This document shows, piece after piece, positions 39,541 through 48,413 of a stretch of DNA of 64,000 nt. Position 1 is the first letter of the stretch. Each line of letters starts with the position of its first letter. The stretch is from Qipengyuania nanhaisediminis (lineage in GTDB: Bacteria > Pseudomonadota > Alphaproteobacteria > Sphingomonadales > Sphingomonadaceae): assembly GCF_900115585.1 (NCBI RefSeq), contig NZ_FOWZ01000002.1:1-64000 (forward strand), given 5' to 3'. The translations under genes were made by a program, and so were the position numbers. Under the pieces are notes generated by a model that saw only the letters and a program-made list of their open reading frames with translations, was not told where the DNA came from and searched no databases.

Positions 39541-40112
39541 TTGAAGAATCAGGCGATCGGGCGCAGCTTCAAGTCATCGGAACGGCGAAGAAAGCTTCCG
39601 GTCTCGACGGTCTAACGACCTGAAAGACTTAGGAAATTCGGAACCGGAAAGACGTAGCGGAACCTGTCCGCGCGACTTAAGAGACCCTCGTGCCGAAGGC
39701 TCACGCCGGGCGCAAGGCGGGTCGATGACGAAGACGCGTAACGTTCCATTACGAGCCGGGCCAACCCGGTCGGATGCCGAAGGAGGCGTCGCAACAAGGT
39801 CTTCGGACCGGATGGCGATGCAACCGTTTGAGGCTCCGGCCATCAACGGAAGGTCGGGCTGCGGAGCTGCCTGTTGAAGGTCGGCTGGGGAAAGTAAGCG
39901 AACGGCTTCGGCCGCGACGCGACTGGACCGGGCTGATTGGAGGGTGGAGCCGGATGCCGGTGCGAGCGCCGGTGACAGAACCGGAAGGGAAGTCTTCGGA
40001 CGGAACGGAAGGGAAAACATCGGATGCCAAGTCTGCGTCCCTTGAACTTCGGTTGAAGGAACACGGCCACGCATCGGTGAGAGTGGGGTCGGCAGCAATG
40101 CCGGCCCCATTT
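39541..40112 (+). ncRNA. Candidate structured RNA in the argG-rlpA gap
   Basis: A ~570-base stretch without a convincing gene holds many short perfect hairpins: CGTAA/TTACG (39737-39753), CCGGG-CCAA-CCCGG (39756-39769), three with TTCG loops (GGTC-TTCG-GACC at 39798, CGGC-TTCG-GCCG at 39903, GTC-TTCG-GAC at 39992) and CTTC-GGTT-GAAG near 40046. It ends in a terminator-like stem at 40085-40108. UUCG tetraloops in G/C clamps are a hallmark of folded RNA. No RNase P, tmRNA, SRP or 6S core motif was found. The strand follows the terminator. No promoter was identified. Purely structural evidence. Confidence 0.3.
40085..40112 (+). terminator. Possible terminator at the end of the hairpin-rich stretch
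   Basis: A 10-bp stem GGGGTCGGCA / TGCCGGCCCC (one G-U pair) with a GCAA tetraloop is followed by only ATTT. Strong stem but weak T-run. Confidence 0.5.
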
Positions 40113-40339
40113 GCTATGCGGCACCCTTCCTTCGCGATGCGGCAGCCACAGCCTTCAAATCCACCGAATCGCTCTGTGGTATGCACGCCACCTGGCACAC
40201 CCCAGATGCAGTAGGAAAGCACGGCCACCTCCGTATCCGCGCGCCGAAACGTGGCCAAAACGAGGCAGTTTCCGTCCACGTTAACGACTCCGCGCAGCGC
40301 ATCGCCTATATCCTCCCGAACCGAACGGGAGGTCCATTC

Positions 40340-40852
40340 ATGGCCAAACGCGCGCTACGCAGCGCACTCTTCGTTGCAGCACTGGTGCTGCCCGGCACTG
40401 CCGGTCATTCGGAAGAGCGCGAGCTTACCCCAGTAACCGACACCCATTTCCAGGCGAGCTTCGCCGAGTACGCCCCCCTGCCCGATGCACCTGCGCCGGG
40501 TCCGGAAGCGGTGGATCTCGACACCTTCGATCCCCCGATCGAGGTGGAGCCTGCCACGACCTCGCTCGGCAGCGGGGTAGCCTCCTATTACGGCCGCCGG
40601 TTCCACGGCCGCCGCACCGCCAATGGCGAGCGGTTCGACATGAACGCCATGACAGCTGCGCACAAGACGCTGCCCTTCGGAAGCCTGGTCCAGGTCACCA
40701 ACCCGCGCACGGGGGCTTCGGTCATCGTTCGCATCAACGACCGCGGCCCCTACGCACACGGCCGCACCATCGACCTCAGCCGCGCCGCCGCCCAGCAGAT
40801 CGGGCTGGTCCAGCGCGGTCACGGCTCGGTAGAACTGGAACTGCTGAAGTAG
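40340..40852 (+). CDS. rlpA: RlpA-family septal ring lytic transglycosylase
   Basis: 170 aa from the ATG at 40340, with GGGAGG six bases upstream. A signal peptide (ALRSALFVAALVLPGTAG) precedes a short Pro-rich linker and the double-psi beta-barrel RlpA domain: GVASYYGRRFHGRRTANGER, AAHKTLPFGSLVQVTN and the catalytic Asp in IRINDRGPY-like VIVRINDRGPYAHGRTIDLS. No SPOR domain follows, so septal targeting by denuded glycans is not expected. It likely trims peptidoglycan in the periplasm. Confidence 0.9.
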   Translation: MAKRALRSALFVAALVLPGTAGHSEERELTPVTDTHFQASFAEYAPLPDAPAPGPEAVDLDTFDPPIEVEPATTSLGSGVASYYGRRFHGRRTANGERFDMNAMTAAHKTLPFGSLVQVTNPRTGASVIVRINDRGPYAHGRTIDLSRAAAQQIGLVQRGHGSVELELLK

Positions 40853-40882
40853 GCACCACGCCTCCGCGCCGCCCCGGCACGG

Positions 40883-41644
40883 CTACCAGACGAACGCGCC
40901 CTTCCCGTCCTCTCCGGTGAAGAGCCACCACTCCTGCCTGCGCCCCTCGTAGGCGGATAGCTGCAGCTCCTCCAGCGCGAGAGGCTCCATCCCCATCGCC
41001 TGTGCCTGTTCCTCGATGCTCGGCGCATCGGCAGGCCGCGCATCGTGCATCGCCAGCACCCGCTCGACCCAGGTGACGCAGCACGCGCACAAGTCCTCCT
41101 CGTCCAGCGTGTCGGATTGCTCCCCGCATTCCCTACAGAGTGGAACGGGTGGAACACACTCCTGGGCCAATTCTCCGGGCGAGCGCGCCGCCGCCAGTTC
41201 CTCGCCCCGCTCCAGCGCTTCGATCCGCTCGTCGAGCACATCCAGCTCGGCCGCGACTTCGGGCTTTTCCTCGAGCCGGTCGAGCCGCGCCAGGTGCGCG
41301 AGCAGCAGGCGGTCGGAATAGCGCCTGCGCCGCGCCACCTCCTCGCCGTGATAGAAGACCGCCTCCTCCACCCCGTTGATCGCGCGATCGGCGAGCGTGG
41401 CCTCTGCCGAGGCCCGCGCCGCGAGCAGCGCCGCATCCCACGCCCGCGCAAAGCCGGAGGAGCGCCGCCGCGCCCGATAGGCCGTCTGCGCCGAGCACGA
41501 GGCCGCCCGGCACGCGAGCCGGACATTGCCGAACAGCTGGAGGCTCTTGAGAAACTCCGCCTGGAGCGAAGGCGTCAACACCGTCCGCCCCTCCCCATGC
41601 GGACCGTGAGTGGGAGCGGGTTCGATTGGGACGATGGCGTTCAT
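40883..41644 (-). CDS. Hypothetical protein with terminase-small-subunit-like N-terminus
   Basis: 253 aa. Residues ~25-75 (FLKSLQLFGNVRLACRAASC, then TAYRARRRSSGFARAWDAA) look like the DNA-binding helices of phage terminase small subunits or similar HTH proteins. A helical Arg/Glu-rich part follows. Residues ~163-187 (CVPPVPLCRECGEQ ... CACC) hold five cysteines in CxxC-like pairs and are partly encoded by the dispersed 26-bp repeat at 41132-41157. The end (EGRRQEWWLFTGEDGKGAFVW) is aromatic-rich. No phage gene is nearby. Function unknown. Convergent with rlpA, 30 bp apart. Confidence 0.65.
   Translation of the reverse strand: MNAIVPIEPAPTHGPHGEGRTVLTPSLQAEFLKSLQLFGNVRLACRAASCSAQTAYRARRRSSGFARAWDAALLAARASAEATLADRAINGVEEAVFYHGEEVARRRRYSDRLLLAHLARLDRLEEKPEVAAELDVLDERIEALERGEELAAARSPGELAQECVPPVPLCRECGEQSDTLDEEDLCACCVTWVERVLAMHDARPADAPSIEEQAQAMGMEPLALEELQLSAYEGRRQEWWLFTGEDGKGAFVW
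41132..41157 (-). repeat. Copy B of the dispersed 26-bp repeat, inside a coding region
   Basis: Read on the minus strand it matches 34088-34113 at 25 of 26 positions. Here it is in frame within the hypothetical gene 40883-41644 and encodes the VPPVPLC part of its Cys-rich insert. Confidence 0.7.
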
Positions 41645-41733
41645 GGTTCACCTGTGTGGAGTGGAGTGAACCGGTTTAGTTATACTGGGATTGGGGAGTA
41701 GGACAGCAGTAGATACTGCGCTACGCGACTGTG

Positions 41734-41770
41734 AAAAAGTAGGGGTCCGAACCTGCCGGCTCGGACCCCT
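41734..41770 (-). terminator. Rho-independent terminator of the response-regulator gene
   Basis: A perfect 10-bp stem AGGGGTCCGA / TCGGACCCCT closes a 10-base loop. On the minus strand it is followed by ACTTTTT. It lies 77 bp beyond the stop of the gene at 41848-42462. Confidence 0.85.
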
Positions 41771-41847
41771 CGATATTGGACGGAACTTCAAGTCCTGCCC
41801 AGGAGATAGCTATGTGGCGCTGATTAAGATTCCAGTGTCCATTGGCC

Positions 41848-42462
41848 TTAACGACGACTGGGGGTCATCCTTGGCAATCGCGGTTCTAGTGCCATTCGTA
41901 CCGCAGCGATCGCATTAGGCACCTTGAGTTTGGCGATTATGTTCGAACGGTGAGCTTCTACTGTCCGGTGACTGATGCCAAGGACCTTGGATATCTGTCG
42001 CGAAGACGCCCCGGTGGCAATTTCATTGAGGACCTCCGTCTCTTTGCGTGTCAGGGTTTTCAGGAGGAAGAATGCCCGTTCACGCGCCGCTTTCTCACGC
42101 AGCAAGGCTTCAGAACTCTCTTCAATCGAGGATAGCACTTCAACCAACTGGGCTTTGGGAGATGGCCAACTCAAATAACTCATCGCTCCGCATCGGATCG
42201 TTTCGACGACACGCTGCGGTACGACCTCATCGCTATAAGGGATTATCGGGTAAAAGACCCCTCGTTCCCGAACAAACTCGATCGCGTCGTTCAGTTGATC
42301 GGCCCGATCCGCCACGAAAATCATGCAAAATTCCGGCCACTCCGCACCCACTTCACTTAACGTGGCTACGGGGTAGGCATAGCCGAACTCGCCCAATGCC
42401 CTAACGAGAGCATTCGCGGTCAATGGGTCTCGGTCTACTACAATATACTGAGATTTTGACAT
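41848..42462 (-). CDS. LuxR/FixJ-type response regulator with degenerate receiver
   Basis: 204 aa from the ATG at 42462, which has GAGGGG about nine bases upstream. Residues ~5-115 resemble a receiver: an acidic cluster in YIVVDRDPLTANALV and strands FCMIFVAD and YPIIPYSDE. The region where the conserved Lys-Pro should be reads SYLSWPSPKAQ, so the domain may not be phosphorylated normally. Residues ~135-195 are a LuxR HTH (LTRKETEVLNEIATGASSRQ, SHRTVEAHRSNIIAKLKV). No kinase is adjacent. AT-rich, divergent from the LuxR gene at 42701, with its own terminator at 41734. Target genes unknown. Confidence 0.85.
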   Translation of the reverse strand: MSKSQYIVVDRDPLTANALVRALGEFGYAYPVATLSEVGAEWPEFCMIFVADRADQLNDAIEFVRERGVFYPIIPYSDEVVPQRVVETIRCGAMSYLSWPSPKAQLVEVLSSIEESSEALLREKAARERAFFLLKTLTRKETEVLNEIATGASSRQISKVLGISHRTVEAHRSNIIAKLKVPNAIAAVRMALEPRLPRMTPSRR

Positions 42463-42700
42463 CTCGCAGCCCCTCATTTGACAGTCGGATCGCAGATTTT
42501 CCGTTTGAAATTCATGTTGGAAAGCGATCCCTAAGTGGGAACTACGTACGTATTTACTTGTACTCTGAGTAGTCACACAACCTAATGTCATCTAACTGAA
42601 TGATACTAAACATATAGGTTGGAATATTTTAACCGTGTTTCTACGCCAACCATCGATATTGAGCGTTTTCAGGAAACAGTTCATCATATCTGGAGAACCG

Positions 42701-43411
42701 ATGCCAGGTTTCCAAATATTCAAGTCAATCGACCATGCCTCTGATGCTGACGAGCTGCTTGAGGTCGTGAGTCAATTCTTCCGGTCGTGTGGATTTCAGG
42801 CCGTCTGCTATGTCCTTCCCAAAACGAACGATCTTAACGACTATCAGCTATTCGAGCGCGGAATGCCGCGCCGATGGATGGATCGCTATACGGCTTTGAA
42901 ATACCGAGACATCGACCCACTCCCGGCACATGTAATGTCCCAAGAAAAGGTCATGTCGATAAGAGAAGCTTTAGCTGAGCTCGAACCCACTAAAGAGGAA
43001 GCGGCCTATTTAGTCGAGTTTGCCGATTCCCCGGTTACAGATGGCCTTCTCATGCCCACAGTGGGAAGAAAACGTGTGCAAGGTTTCTTCGGTGCAACCC
43101 AAGTGAGCGACGAAGATCTAGCGGCTGCTGACAGGTCGTTGATGCATGCTATTGCGCAACATACGCATTGGAGGTTCGATCATTTCAGTATCGGTCGAGA
43201 AGAGCCAAGCAAAAAGCTTTCCCCGAGGGAGATCGAGATCCTTCGATGGATCGGCGCCGGCAAGTCAAATCCCGAGATAGCAGTGATCCTCGGGATCAGC
43301 GCTCCAACCGTTGCCACTCACCTCAAGCGATTATTTGCAAAGCTCGAAGTAAACGACCGCGTGTCGGCCGCTCTTAAGGGATATAAGCTCGGCTTCCTCA
43401 CGGACGCGTGA
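42701..43411 (+). CDS. LuxR-family regulator with autoinducer-binding-like domain (LuxR solo)
   Basis: 236 aa from the ATG at 42701 with GGAG six bases upstream. Residues ~10-160 match the autoinducer-binding fold, with key ligand-pocket residues in RRWMDRYTALKYRDIDPLPA (Trp, Tyr, Asp, Pro of the LuxR/TraR set) and a Gly in VQGFFGAT. Residues ~170-230 are the HTH (LSPREIEILRWIGAGKSNPE, GISAPTVATHLKRLFAKLEV). No luxI synthase is in the window, so this would be a solo that senses exogenous or other signals. AT-rich like its divergent neighbour, suggesting acquisition as a pair. Confidence 0.88.
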   Translation: MPGFQIFKSIDHASDADELLEVVSQFFRSCGFQAVCYVLPKTNDLNDYQLFERGMPRRWMDRYTALKYRDIDPLPAHVMSQEKVMSIREALAELEPTKEEAAYLVEFADSPVTDGLLMPTVGRKRVQGFFGATQVSDEDLAAADRSLMHAIAQHTHWRFDHFSIGREEPSKKLSPREIEILRWIGAGKSNPEIAVILGISAPTVATHLKRLFAKLEVNDRVSAALKGYKLGFLTDA

Positions 43412-43579
43412 TGCGACCGGCATGAAAGAATAGCATTCCGGCTACTCGACGGCTCACCTGGCGCCAGACTGACACAAGGCGCTGCTGGTGACCGTCAGCT
43501 TTGAAGCGCTGACCAATCCAATCTTCTGCAAATTCGCCACTACTTGTTTGGCTCATCAGGCGACAAATTCCGCACCCCG

Positions 43580-43873
43580 CTACATAGCGTTTCGCGCGCA
43601 GCCCTGCACGACGGTCCGCATCTCCGCATTGTCCTCGCCAAAAGCGTCGGTCAGTTTGAAGCCGCGGCGGTCGAATTCGCGTTGCATGCAGCCGCAGATT
43701 TGCGGGGCCTTGGACTGGAATTCTGCCGGGAAGCGCGCGCGGGCGACGCATTGCTCGACGAAGTCCTCGTCCAGCTTGCGGTCCACCTCCGCCCCGATCT
43801 CCTCGCTGTTCGACCAGCCGAAGGCGATCAGGAAGCCGACCACTGCGGCGACGAGAAAGGCAAGCCATTTCAT
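43580..43873 (-). CDS. Small membrane-anchored Cys-containing hypothetical protein
   Basis: 97 aa from the ATG at 43873 (GGGAG seven bases upstream; an ATG three codons earlier lacks this). One N-terminal hydrophobic helix (WLAFLVAAVVGFLIAFGW) is followed by a soluble acidic/basic part with four cysteines (EQCVARAR, ICGCMQREF, GCARNAM), which could form two disulphides in the periplasm. No family recognised. Confidence 0.65.
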   Translation of the reverse strand: MKWLAFLVAAVVGFLIAFGWSNSEEIGAEVDRKLDEDFVEQCVARARFPAEFQSKAPQICGCMQREFDRRGFKLTDAFGEDNAEMRTVVQGCARNAM

Positions 43874-44000
43874 AACCCACACTCCCTGAGCTGACGGGTG
43901 TGAAGGCTTGGCTATAGCACAGGGTGGATAAGGACACTGCCTCGAGCGAGGTGGCTCGTTCGGGCGCGGAGTTTTTTGTTTGCGCCCTCAAACGCCGGGC

Positions 44001-44116
44001 GCGGCCCGTCCGGGCCGCTTGGCTTCGCGGCATAAGCCGCGACGCGCTTGCAGGTGGCCTTTGGCCAGCTGCGTCTTCGACTACGCTTCCGCGCTTTGGC
44101 GACGCTAGCGCGTCGC
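44001..44116. repeat. Cluster of four short perfect hairpins next to uvrA
   Basis: Within 116 bp lie GCGGCCC-GTCC-GGGCCGC (44001-44018), TCGCGGC-ATAA-GCCGCGA (44025-44042), TGGCC-TTT-GGCCA (44055-44067) and GCGACGC-TAGC-GCGTCGC (44099-44116). Stems are perfect 5-7 bp with 3-4-base loops. None has a T-run. The cluster sits in the 275-bp gap before the end of uvrA, so it could protect or end its mRNA, or be a REP-like element. Confidence 0.6.
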
Positions 44117-44148
44117 GGGTACTATACCGAGCGGTTTGCGCTTTGGGA

Positions 44149-47073
44149 CTACTCCGCCGCCTCCTTCGCGGCTGCCTGCCGCTCCAGCATCGGCTTGAGG
44201 TACTGGCCCGTATAGCTCTCCGGCACCTCGGCCACGTCTTCCGGGGTGCCTTGCGCGACGATCTCGCCGCCGCGTACGCCGCCGCCCGGGCCCAGGTCCA
44301 GGATGTGGTCGGCGGTCTTGATGACGTCGAGATTGTGCTCGATCACCACTACCGAATTGCCCTGGTCCACCAGCCGGTGGAGCACTTCGAGAAGCTTCCT
44401 CACATCCTCGAAATGGAGGCCCGTGGTGGGCTCGTCGAGGATGTAGAGCGTCTGGCCGGTGCTGCGCTTCGACAGTTCCTTGGCCAGCTTCACGCGCTGC
44501 GCCTCCCCTCCGGAAAGCGTGGTCGCCTGCTGGCCGACCTTGACGTAGCCCAGCCCCACCTCGTTCAGCATGTGCATCTTGTCGCGGATCGGTGGGACGG
44601 CCTTAAAGAAGACCTCCGCATCCTCGATCGTCATGTCGAGCACGTCGGCGATGGAGTGGCCCTTGAACTTCACCTCCAGCGTTTCGCGGTTGTAGCGCTT
44701 GCCGCCGCATTCCTCGCAGGTGACGTAGACGTCGGGCAGGAAGTGCATCTCGATCTTGATCAGGCCGTCGCCTTGGCACGCCTCGCAGCGGCCGCCCTTG
44801 ACGTTAAAGCTGAAGCGGCCGGGCTTGTAGCCGCGCGCCTGCGCTTCGGGGAGGCCCGCGAACCAGTCGCGGATCTGGGTGAAGGCGCCGGTGTAGGTTG
44901 CCGGGTTGGAGCGCGGGGTGCGGCCGATGGGCGACTGGTCGATCTCGATCACCTTGTCGCAATATTCGAGGCCGGTGACCTTGTCGTGCGCGCCCGCGAC
45001 CACCCGTGCGCCATTGAGCTGGCGCGCAGCGGAGGCGTAGAGCGTGTCGATGGTGAAGGACGACTTGCCAGAGCCCGATACGCCGGTGATGCAGGTAAAG
45101 GTGCCGAGCGGGATGGAGGCGGTCACGTCGTTGAGGTTGTTCGCCCGCGCGCCATGGACGGTAAGCTCGTGCCCGTTGCCATTGCGGCGGGTGGCCGGGA
45201 CGCTGATCTCGCGGCGCCCGGTGAGATAGTCTGCGGTGAGCGACTTCTTGCTCCGCAGCACCTGCTTCAGCGTGCCCTGCGCGACGACTTCGCCCCCGCG
45301 CACACCGGCGCCGGGGCCGAGGTCGACCACATGGTCCGCCTGGCGGATGGCGTCCTCGTCATGCTCGACCACGATCACCGTGTTGCCGAGATCGCGCAGG
45401 CGCTTGAGGGTTTCGAGCAGCCGGTCGTTGTCGCGCTGGTGGAGGCCGATGCTGGGCTCGTCCAGCACGTAGAGCACGCCCGAAAGGCCCGAGCCGATCT
45501 GCGATGCGAGGCGGATGCGCTGGCTCTCCCCGCCGCTCAGTGTTCCAGAGGTGCGGTCGAGGTTGAGATAGTCGAGGCCGACATTGTCGAGGAAGCCCAG
45601 CCGCTCGTTGATTTCCTTGAGGATGGCTTTGGCGATCTGGCTTTGCGTGTCGTTGAGATCCTCGGGCAGCTTGAGGAAATAGTCCTTCGCATCCGCCACG
45701 CTCATCTTGGTGGGGGTGGCGATGTCGGTCCCTGCGATCTTCACCGCCAGCGCCTTCTCGTTGAGACGCTTGCCGTGGCAGGTCTCGCACGGCTGCGCGG
45801 TCTGGAACTTGGACAGCTCCTCGCGCATCCACGCGCTCTCTGTCTGGAGCATGCGACGGTTGAGGTTGCCGATGACACCCTCGAACGGCTTCTTCACCGT
45901 GTACTGCTTGCGCCCGTCCTTGAAGGTCAGCGGGATGGCCCGGCCGCGGGTGCCGTAGAGGATGATGTCGCGGATTTCCTTGTCGAACTCCTCCCACGGG
46001 GTGGTGAGATCGAACTCGTATTCCTTCGCGAGGCTGGCCAGCACCTGCATGTAATAGGGGCTCGGCGGGTTGCTCTTCGCCCACGGCACCACAGCGCCCT
46101 TCTTGAGGCTCAGAGCCTCGTTCGGCACGACTAGCTGCGGGTCGAACAGCTGCTTCTCGCCGATGCCGTCACAGGTCGGGCAGGCGCCCTGGGGGGCGTT
46201 GAAGGAGAACAGGCGCGGCTCGACTTCCTCGATGGTGAAGCCCGAAACCGGGCAGGAGAAACGCTCGGAGAACACGATGCGGTTAGCAGGCAGGCCAGCG
46301 CCCTTCATCGCGCCGCCACCCTCGGCCTCGCCCTCGCGCCCCGGCACGACGCCATCGGCAAGGTCGACATAGGCAAGCCCATCGGCGAGCTTGAGCGCAG
46401 TCTCGAAACTGTCGGCGAGGCGCGTTTCCAGCCCCTCCTTCACCGCAAGGCGATCGACCACCACTTCGATGTCGTGCTTGAACTTCTTATCGAGCGCGGG
46501 CGCTTCCTCGATCGCATACATCTCGCCATCGATGCGCACGCGGGTGAAGCCCGCCTTCTGCCATTCGGCAAGTTCCTTGCGGTATTCGCCCTTGCGCCCG
46601 CGCACCACCGGCGCGAGCAGGTAGAGCCGCGTGCCTTCGGGCAATTCCATTACCCGGTCGACCATGTTGGAGACGGTCTGCGCCTCGATCGGCAGGCCGG
46701 TGGTCGGAGAGTAAGGCACGCCCACCCTCGCCCACAGCAGGCGCATGTAGTCGTATATCTCGGTAACCGTCGCCACGGTCGAGCGCGGGTTGCGGCTGGT
46801 GGTCTTCTGCTCGATCGAGATGGCAGGCGAAAGCCCGTCGATGTGCTCGACGTCCGGCTTCTGCATCATCTCCAGGAACTGGCGCGCATAGGCGCTCAGC
46901 GATTCAACATAACGCCGCTGCCCTTCAGCGTAGATCGTATCGAACGCCAGGCTCGATTTGCCCGAGCCGGACAGGCCCGTGATCACGATCAGGCTGTCGC
47001 GCGGCAGGTCGATATCCACGCCCTTCAAATTGTGTTCGCGCGCGCCGCGTACGGAGATTTTCGTAAGTGCCAT
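44149..47073 (-). CDS. uvrA: Excinuclease ABC subunit A
   Basis: 974 aa, full length. Damage-recognition ATPase of nucleotide excision repair, working with UvrB. Two ABC modules: Walker [13 protein letters not shown] (residues ~33-44) and [15 protein letters not shown] (~665), ABC signatures [18 protein letters not shown] and [16 protein letters not shown], and zinc-finger cysteines in CPVSGF...CPTCDG and CEACQGDG...[10 protein letters not shown] LexA box lies 12 bp before the start codon. No strong Shine-Dalgarno is seen. Confidence 0.98.
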   Translation of the reverse strand: MALTKISVRGAREHNLKGVDIDLPRDSLIVITGLSGSGKSSLAFDTIYAEGQRRYVESLSAYARQFLEMMQKPDVEHIDGLSPAISIEQKTTSRNPRSTVATVTEIYDYMRLLWARVGVPYSPTTGLPIEAQTVSNMVDRVMELPEGTRLYLLAPVVRGRKGEYRKELAEWQKAGFTRVRIDGEMYAIEEAPALDKKFKHDIEVVVDRLAVKEGLETRLADSFETALKLADGLAYVDLADGVVPGREGEAEGGGAMKGAGLPANRIVFSERFSCPVSGFTIEEVEPRLFSFNAPQGACPTCDGIGEKQLFDPQLVVPNEALSLKKGAVVPWAKSNPPSPYYMQVLASLAKEYEFDLTTPWEEFDKEIRDIILYGTRGRAIPLTFKDGRKQYTVKKPFEGVIGNLNRRMLQTESAWMREELSKFQTAQPCETCHGKRLNEKALAVKIAGTDIATPTKMSVADAKDYFLKLPEDLNDTQSQIAKAILKEINERLGFLDNVGLDYLNLDRTSGTLSGGESQRIRLASQIGSGLSGVLYVLDEPSIGLHQRDNDRLLETLKRLRDLGNTVIVVEHDEDAIRQADHVVDLGPGAGVRGGEVVAQGTLKQVLRSKKSLTADYLTGRREISVPATRRNGNGHELTVHGARANNLNDVTASIPLGTFTCITGVSGSGKSSFTIDTLYASAARQLNGARVVAGAHDKVTGLEYCDKVIEIDQSPIGRTPRSNPATYTGAFTQIRDWFAGLPEAQARGYKPGRFSFNVKGGRCEACQGDGLIKIEMHFLPDVYVTCEECGGKRYNRETLEVKFKGHSIADVLDMTIEDAEVFFKAVPPIRDKMHMLNEVGLGYVKVGQQATTLSGGEAQRVKLAKELSKRSTGQTLYILDEPTTGLHFEDVRKLLEVLHRLVDQGNSVVVIEHNLDVIKTADHILDLGPGGGVRGGEIVAQGTPEDVAEVPESYTGQYLKPMLERQAAAKEAAE

Positions 47074-47084
47074 GAAGGAAGCGT

Positions 47085-47099
47085 GTTCCCGAATTGTTC
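47085..47099 (-). promoter_or_regulatory. LexA (SOS) box at uvrA
   Basis: GTTC-CCGAATT-GTTC, the exact alphaproteobacterial SOS operator, 12-26 bases upstream of the uvrA ATG. Being so close it probably overlaps the promoter or transcript start. Same motif as at recA. Confidence 0.88.
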
Positions 47100-47245
47100 G
47101 CTTTGGTCAAGGGGCCGCGATTATGGGAGGTCCAGCCCTTCACTGAGGGCAGCGGACGAGAAGCGCGGGGGTTCCGCGAATGTGGGTTTTGCCCTCGGCG
47201 AATACAAGCGGGGACCCGGATTGCCGCCAAGCGAGTTTGCTTTGC

Positions 47246-48226
47246 ATGGTCACAACCAACCCGCTCATCGCAATCGGCGCTTTGCTTTCAGTCACTTGCC
47301 TCACCGGGTGTAGCGATCCGTCGTCTTCGAAAAGCGAAGTTGTCGCATCCGAAACTGCTACGCCAACCCTCGAAATCGGGCCTGCCGTGACCTCGCTCGA
47401 CGAGATCGAGGGCTTCTGGCTGGTCGAGCGGTTCAACGAGTTTTCCCCGAGCTGGCGCGAAAACATCAGTTGGCGGCGCGCCTATGTACAGGTGGGGAGC
47501 GATGGGCTTGCCTACTCTATCGGTTGCAACCATTCCGGCAATCCGGCCTCGCTGGATAGAGATGGAACCCTGCGCGATACCGGCAATGGGTCGCGCATGC
47601 AGACACTGATCGGGTGCCCCCCGGACTGGGAAGGCCGTGACGGCAGGTTCTTCGGCTTCTTCGGTTCGAACCCGACGGTAAACCGGCTTGGCGACGCCCG
47701 CTTGGTTTTGAAGAGCGGGGAGACCGAACTCGTCCTTGTCGAACCCGAAGCCTGGCGCCTCGCCAACATCCCGGAGCGCGACTTCGTGACCGGCAAATGG
47801 GTGCCGAGGATGGCCTCCAACTACGAAGGATGGGGTCATTCGGGTTTCGGCATCGGCGAGAATGCAGGTGTTATTACCATCGGTGCGAGCAGCATCGATT
47901 GGTCGGAATGCCCTGGCACCTCAATCGACATCGAATGGACCCAAGACGGTCGCCTGGAAAACAGGAATGGCTCAAGCATCCGATGCGAGACCCTGACTCG
48001 CAACACCGACAACGGCAGAAGCCTCGTCATGGGTCTTCTGTCGGCCAGCCCCGCGGTGATCAGAACCGGGAAAGACCACATGACCTTGCTCGTCGGGACA
48101 GGGCAAAAGGGCCGTAGGCTGGACTTGCAGACGCTGGAAAGCGTCATGAACCCGCCTGAACTGCCCCCACCCCCGCCCGGAGAAGTCGAACCACCTCCCC
48201 CACCGCCTTTGTCCGTAACTAACTGA
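47246..48226 (+). CDS. META/HslJ-like lipoprotein with Pro-rich tail
   Basis: 326 aa from the ATG at 47246. A lipoprotein signal with LTGC lipobox (Cys about residue 22) is present. Residues ~45-130 show a META-like pattern: GFWLVERFNEF, GSDGLAYSIGCNHSG, then GNGSRMQTLIGCPP. A second, weaker repeat is possible at ~185-260 (GVITIGASSIDW, IRCETLTRN). The C-terminus is PELPPPPPGEVEPPPPPPL. Probably envelope-anchored. The family role is unclear. Divergent from uvrA. Confidence 0.72.
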   Translation: MVTTNPLIAIGALLSVTCLTGCSDPSSSKSEVVASETATPTLEIGPAVTSLDEIEGFWLVERFNEFSPSWRENISWRRAYVQVGSDGLAYSIGCNHSGNPASLDRDGTLRDTGNGSRMQTLIGCPPDWEGRDGRFFGFFGSNPTVNRLGDARLVLKSGETELVLVEPEAWRLANIPERDFVTGKWVPRMASNYEGWGHSGFGIGENAGVITIGASSIDWSECPGTSIDIEWTQDGRLENRNGSSIRCETLTRNTDNGRSLVMGLLSASPAVIRTGKDHMTLLVGTGQKGRRLDLQTLESVMNPPELPPPPPGEVEPPPPPPLSVTN

Positions 48227-48294
48227 AAAATGGCAATTGCCTTTCGCCTGCCCAACAGGTGCCACTCTTCCAAGCGAGTGCCAGGCGCGGTGAA

Positions 48295-48332
48295 GCGTGG
48301 ACCCAATCGGCGGGTCGATCCGTTGATTGGGT
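48295..48332. repeat. Inverted repeat also present upstream of the OMP gene
   Basis: ACCCAATC (48301-48308) and GATTGGGT (48325-48332) form an 8-bp inverted repeat with a 16-base spacer, just ahead of the lysozyme gene. The left half GCGTGGACCCAATC (48295-48308) and the right half read in reverse (ACCCAATCAACGG) both recur in the single segment 31865-31883 upstream of the OMP gene. Confidence 0.5.
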
Positions 48333-48413
48333 AAGACAGGCCGAAGATCGGCCATACCCTCAGCCTTCGGGCAGAGGATTTCATATACAGAATTCACGGG
48401 AATAGAAATAAAA

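Noticed and set aside
39482-40112. Chromosomal replication origin
   Set aside because: Only two DnaA-box-like octamers, no AT-rich unwinding region and none of the usual origin-flanking genes.
39574-40214. Open frames on both strands in the argG-rlpA gap (146 aa plus, 178 aa minus)
   Set aside because: Arg/Ser/Pro-rich translations with no signal, motif or ribosome site, as expected from GC-rich non-coding DNA with hairpins.
42463-42700. A lux box in the LuxR pair promoter region
   Set aside because: Several AT-rich partial palindromes (e.g. TACGTACGTA) but no 18-20-bp dyad matching lux-box consensus.
43924-46134. 736-aa open frame antisense to uvrA
   Set aside because: Shadow of uvrA, with His/Val/Leu/Asp-rich low-complexity composition.
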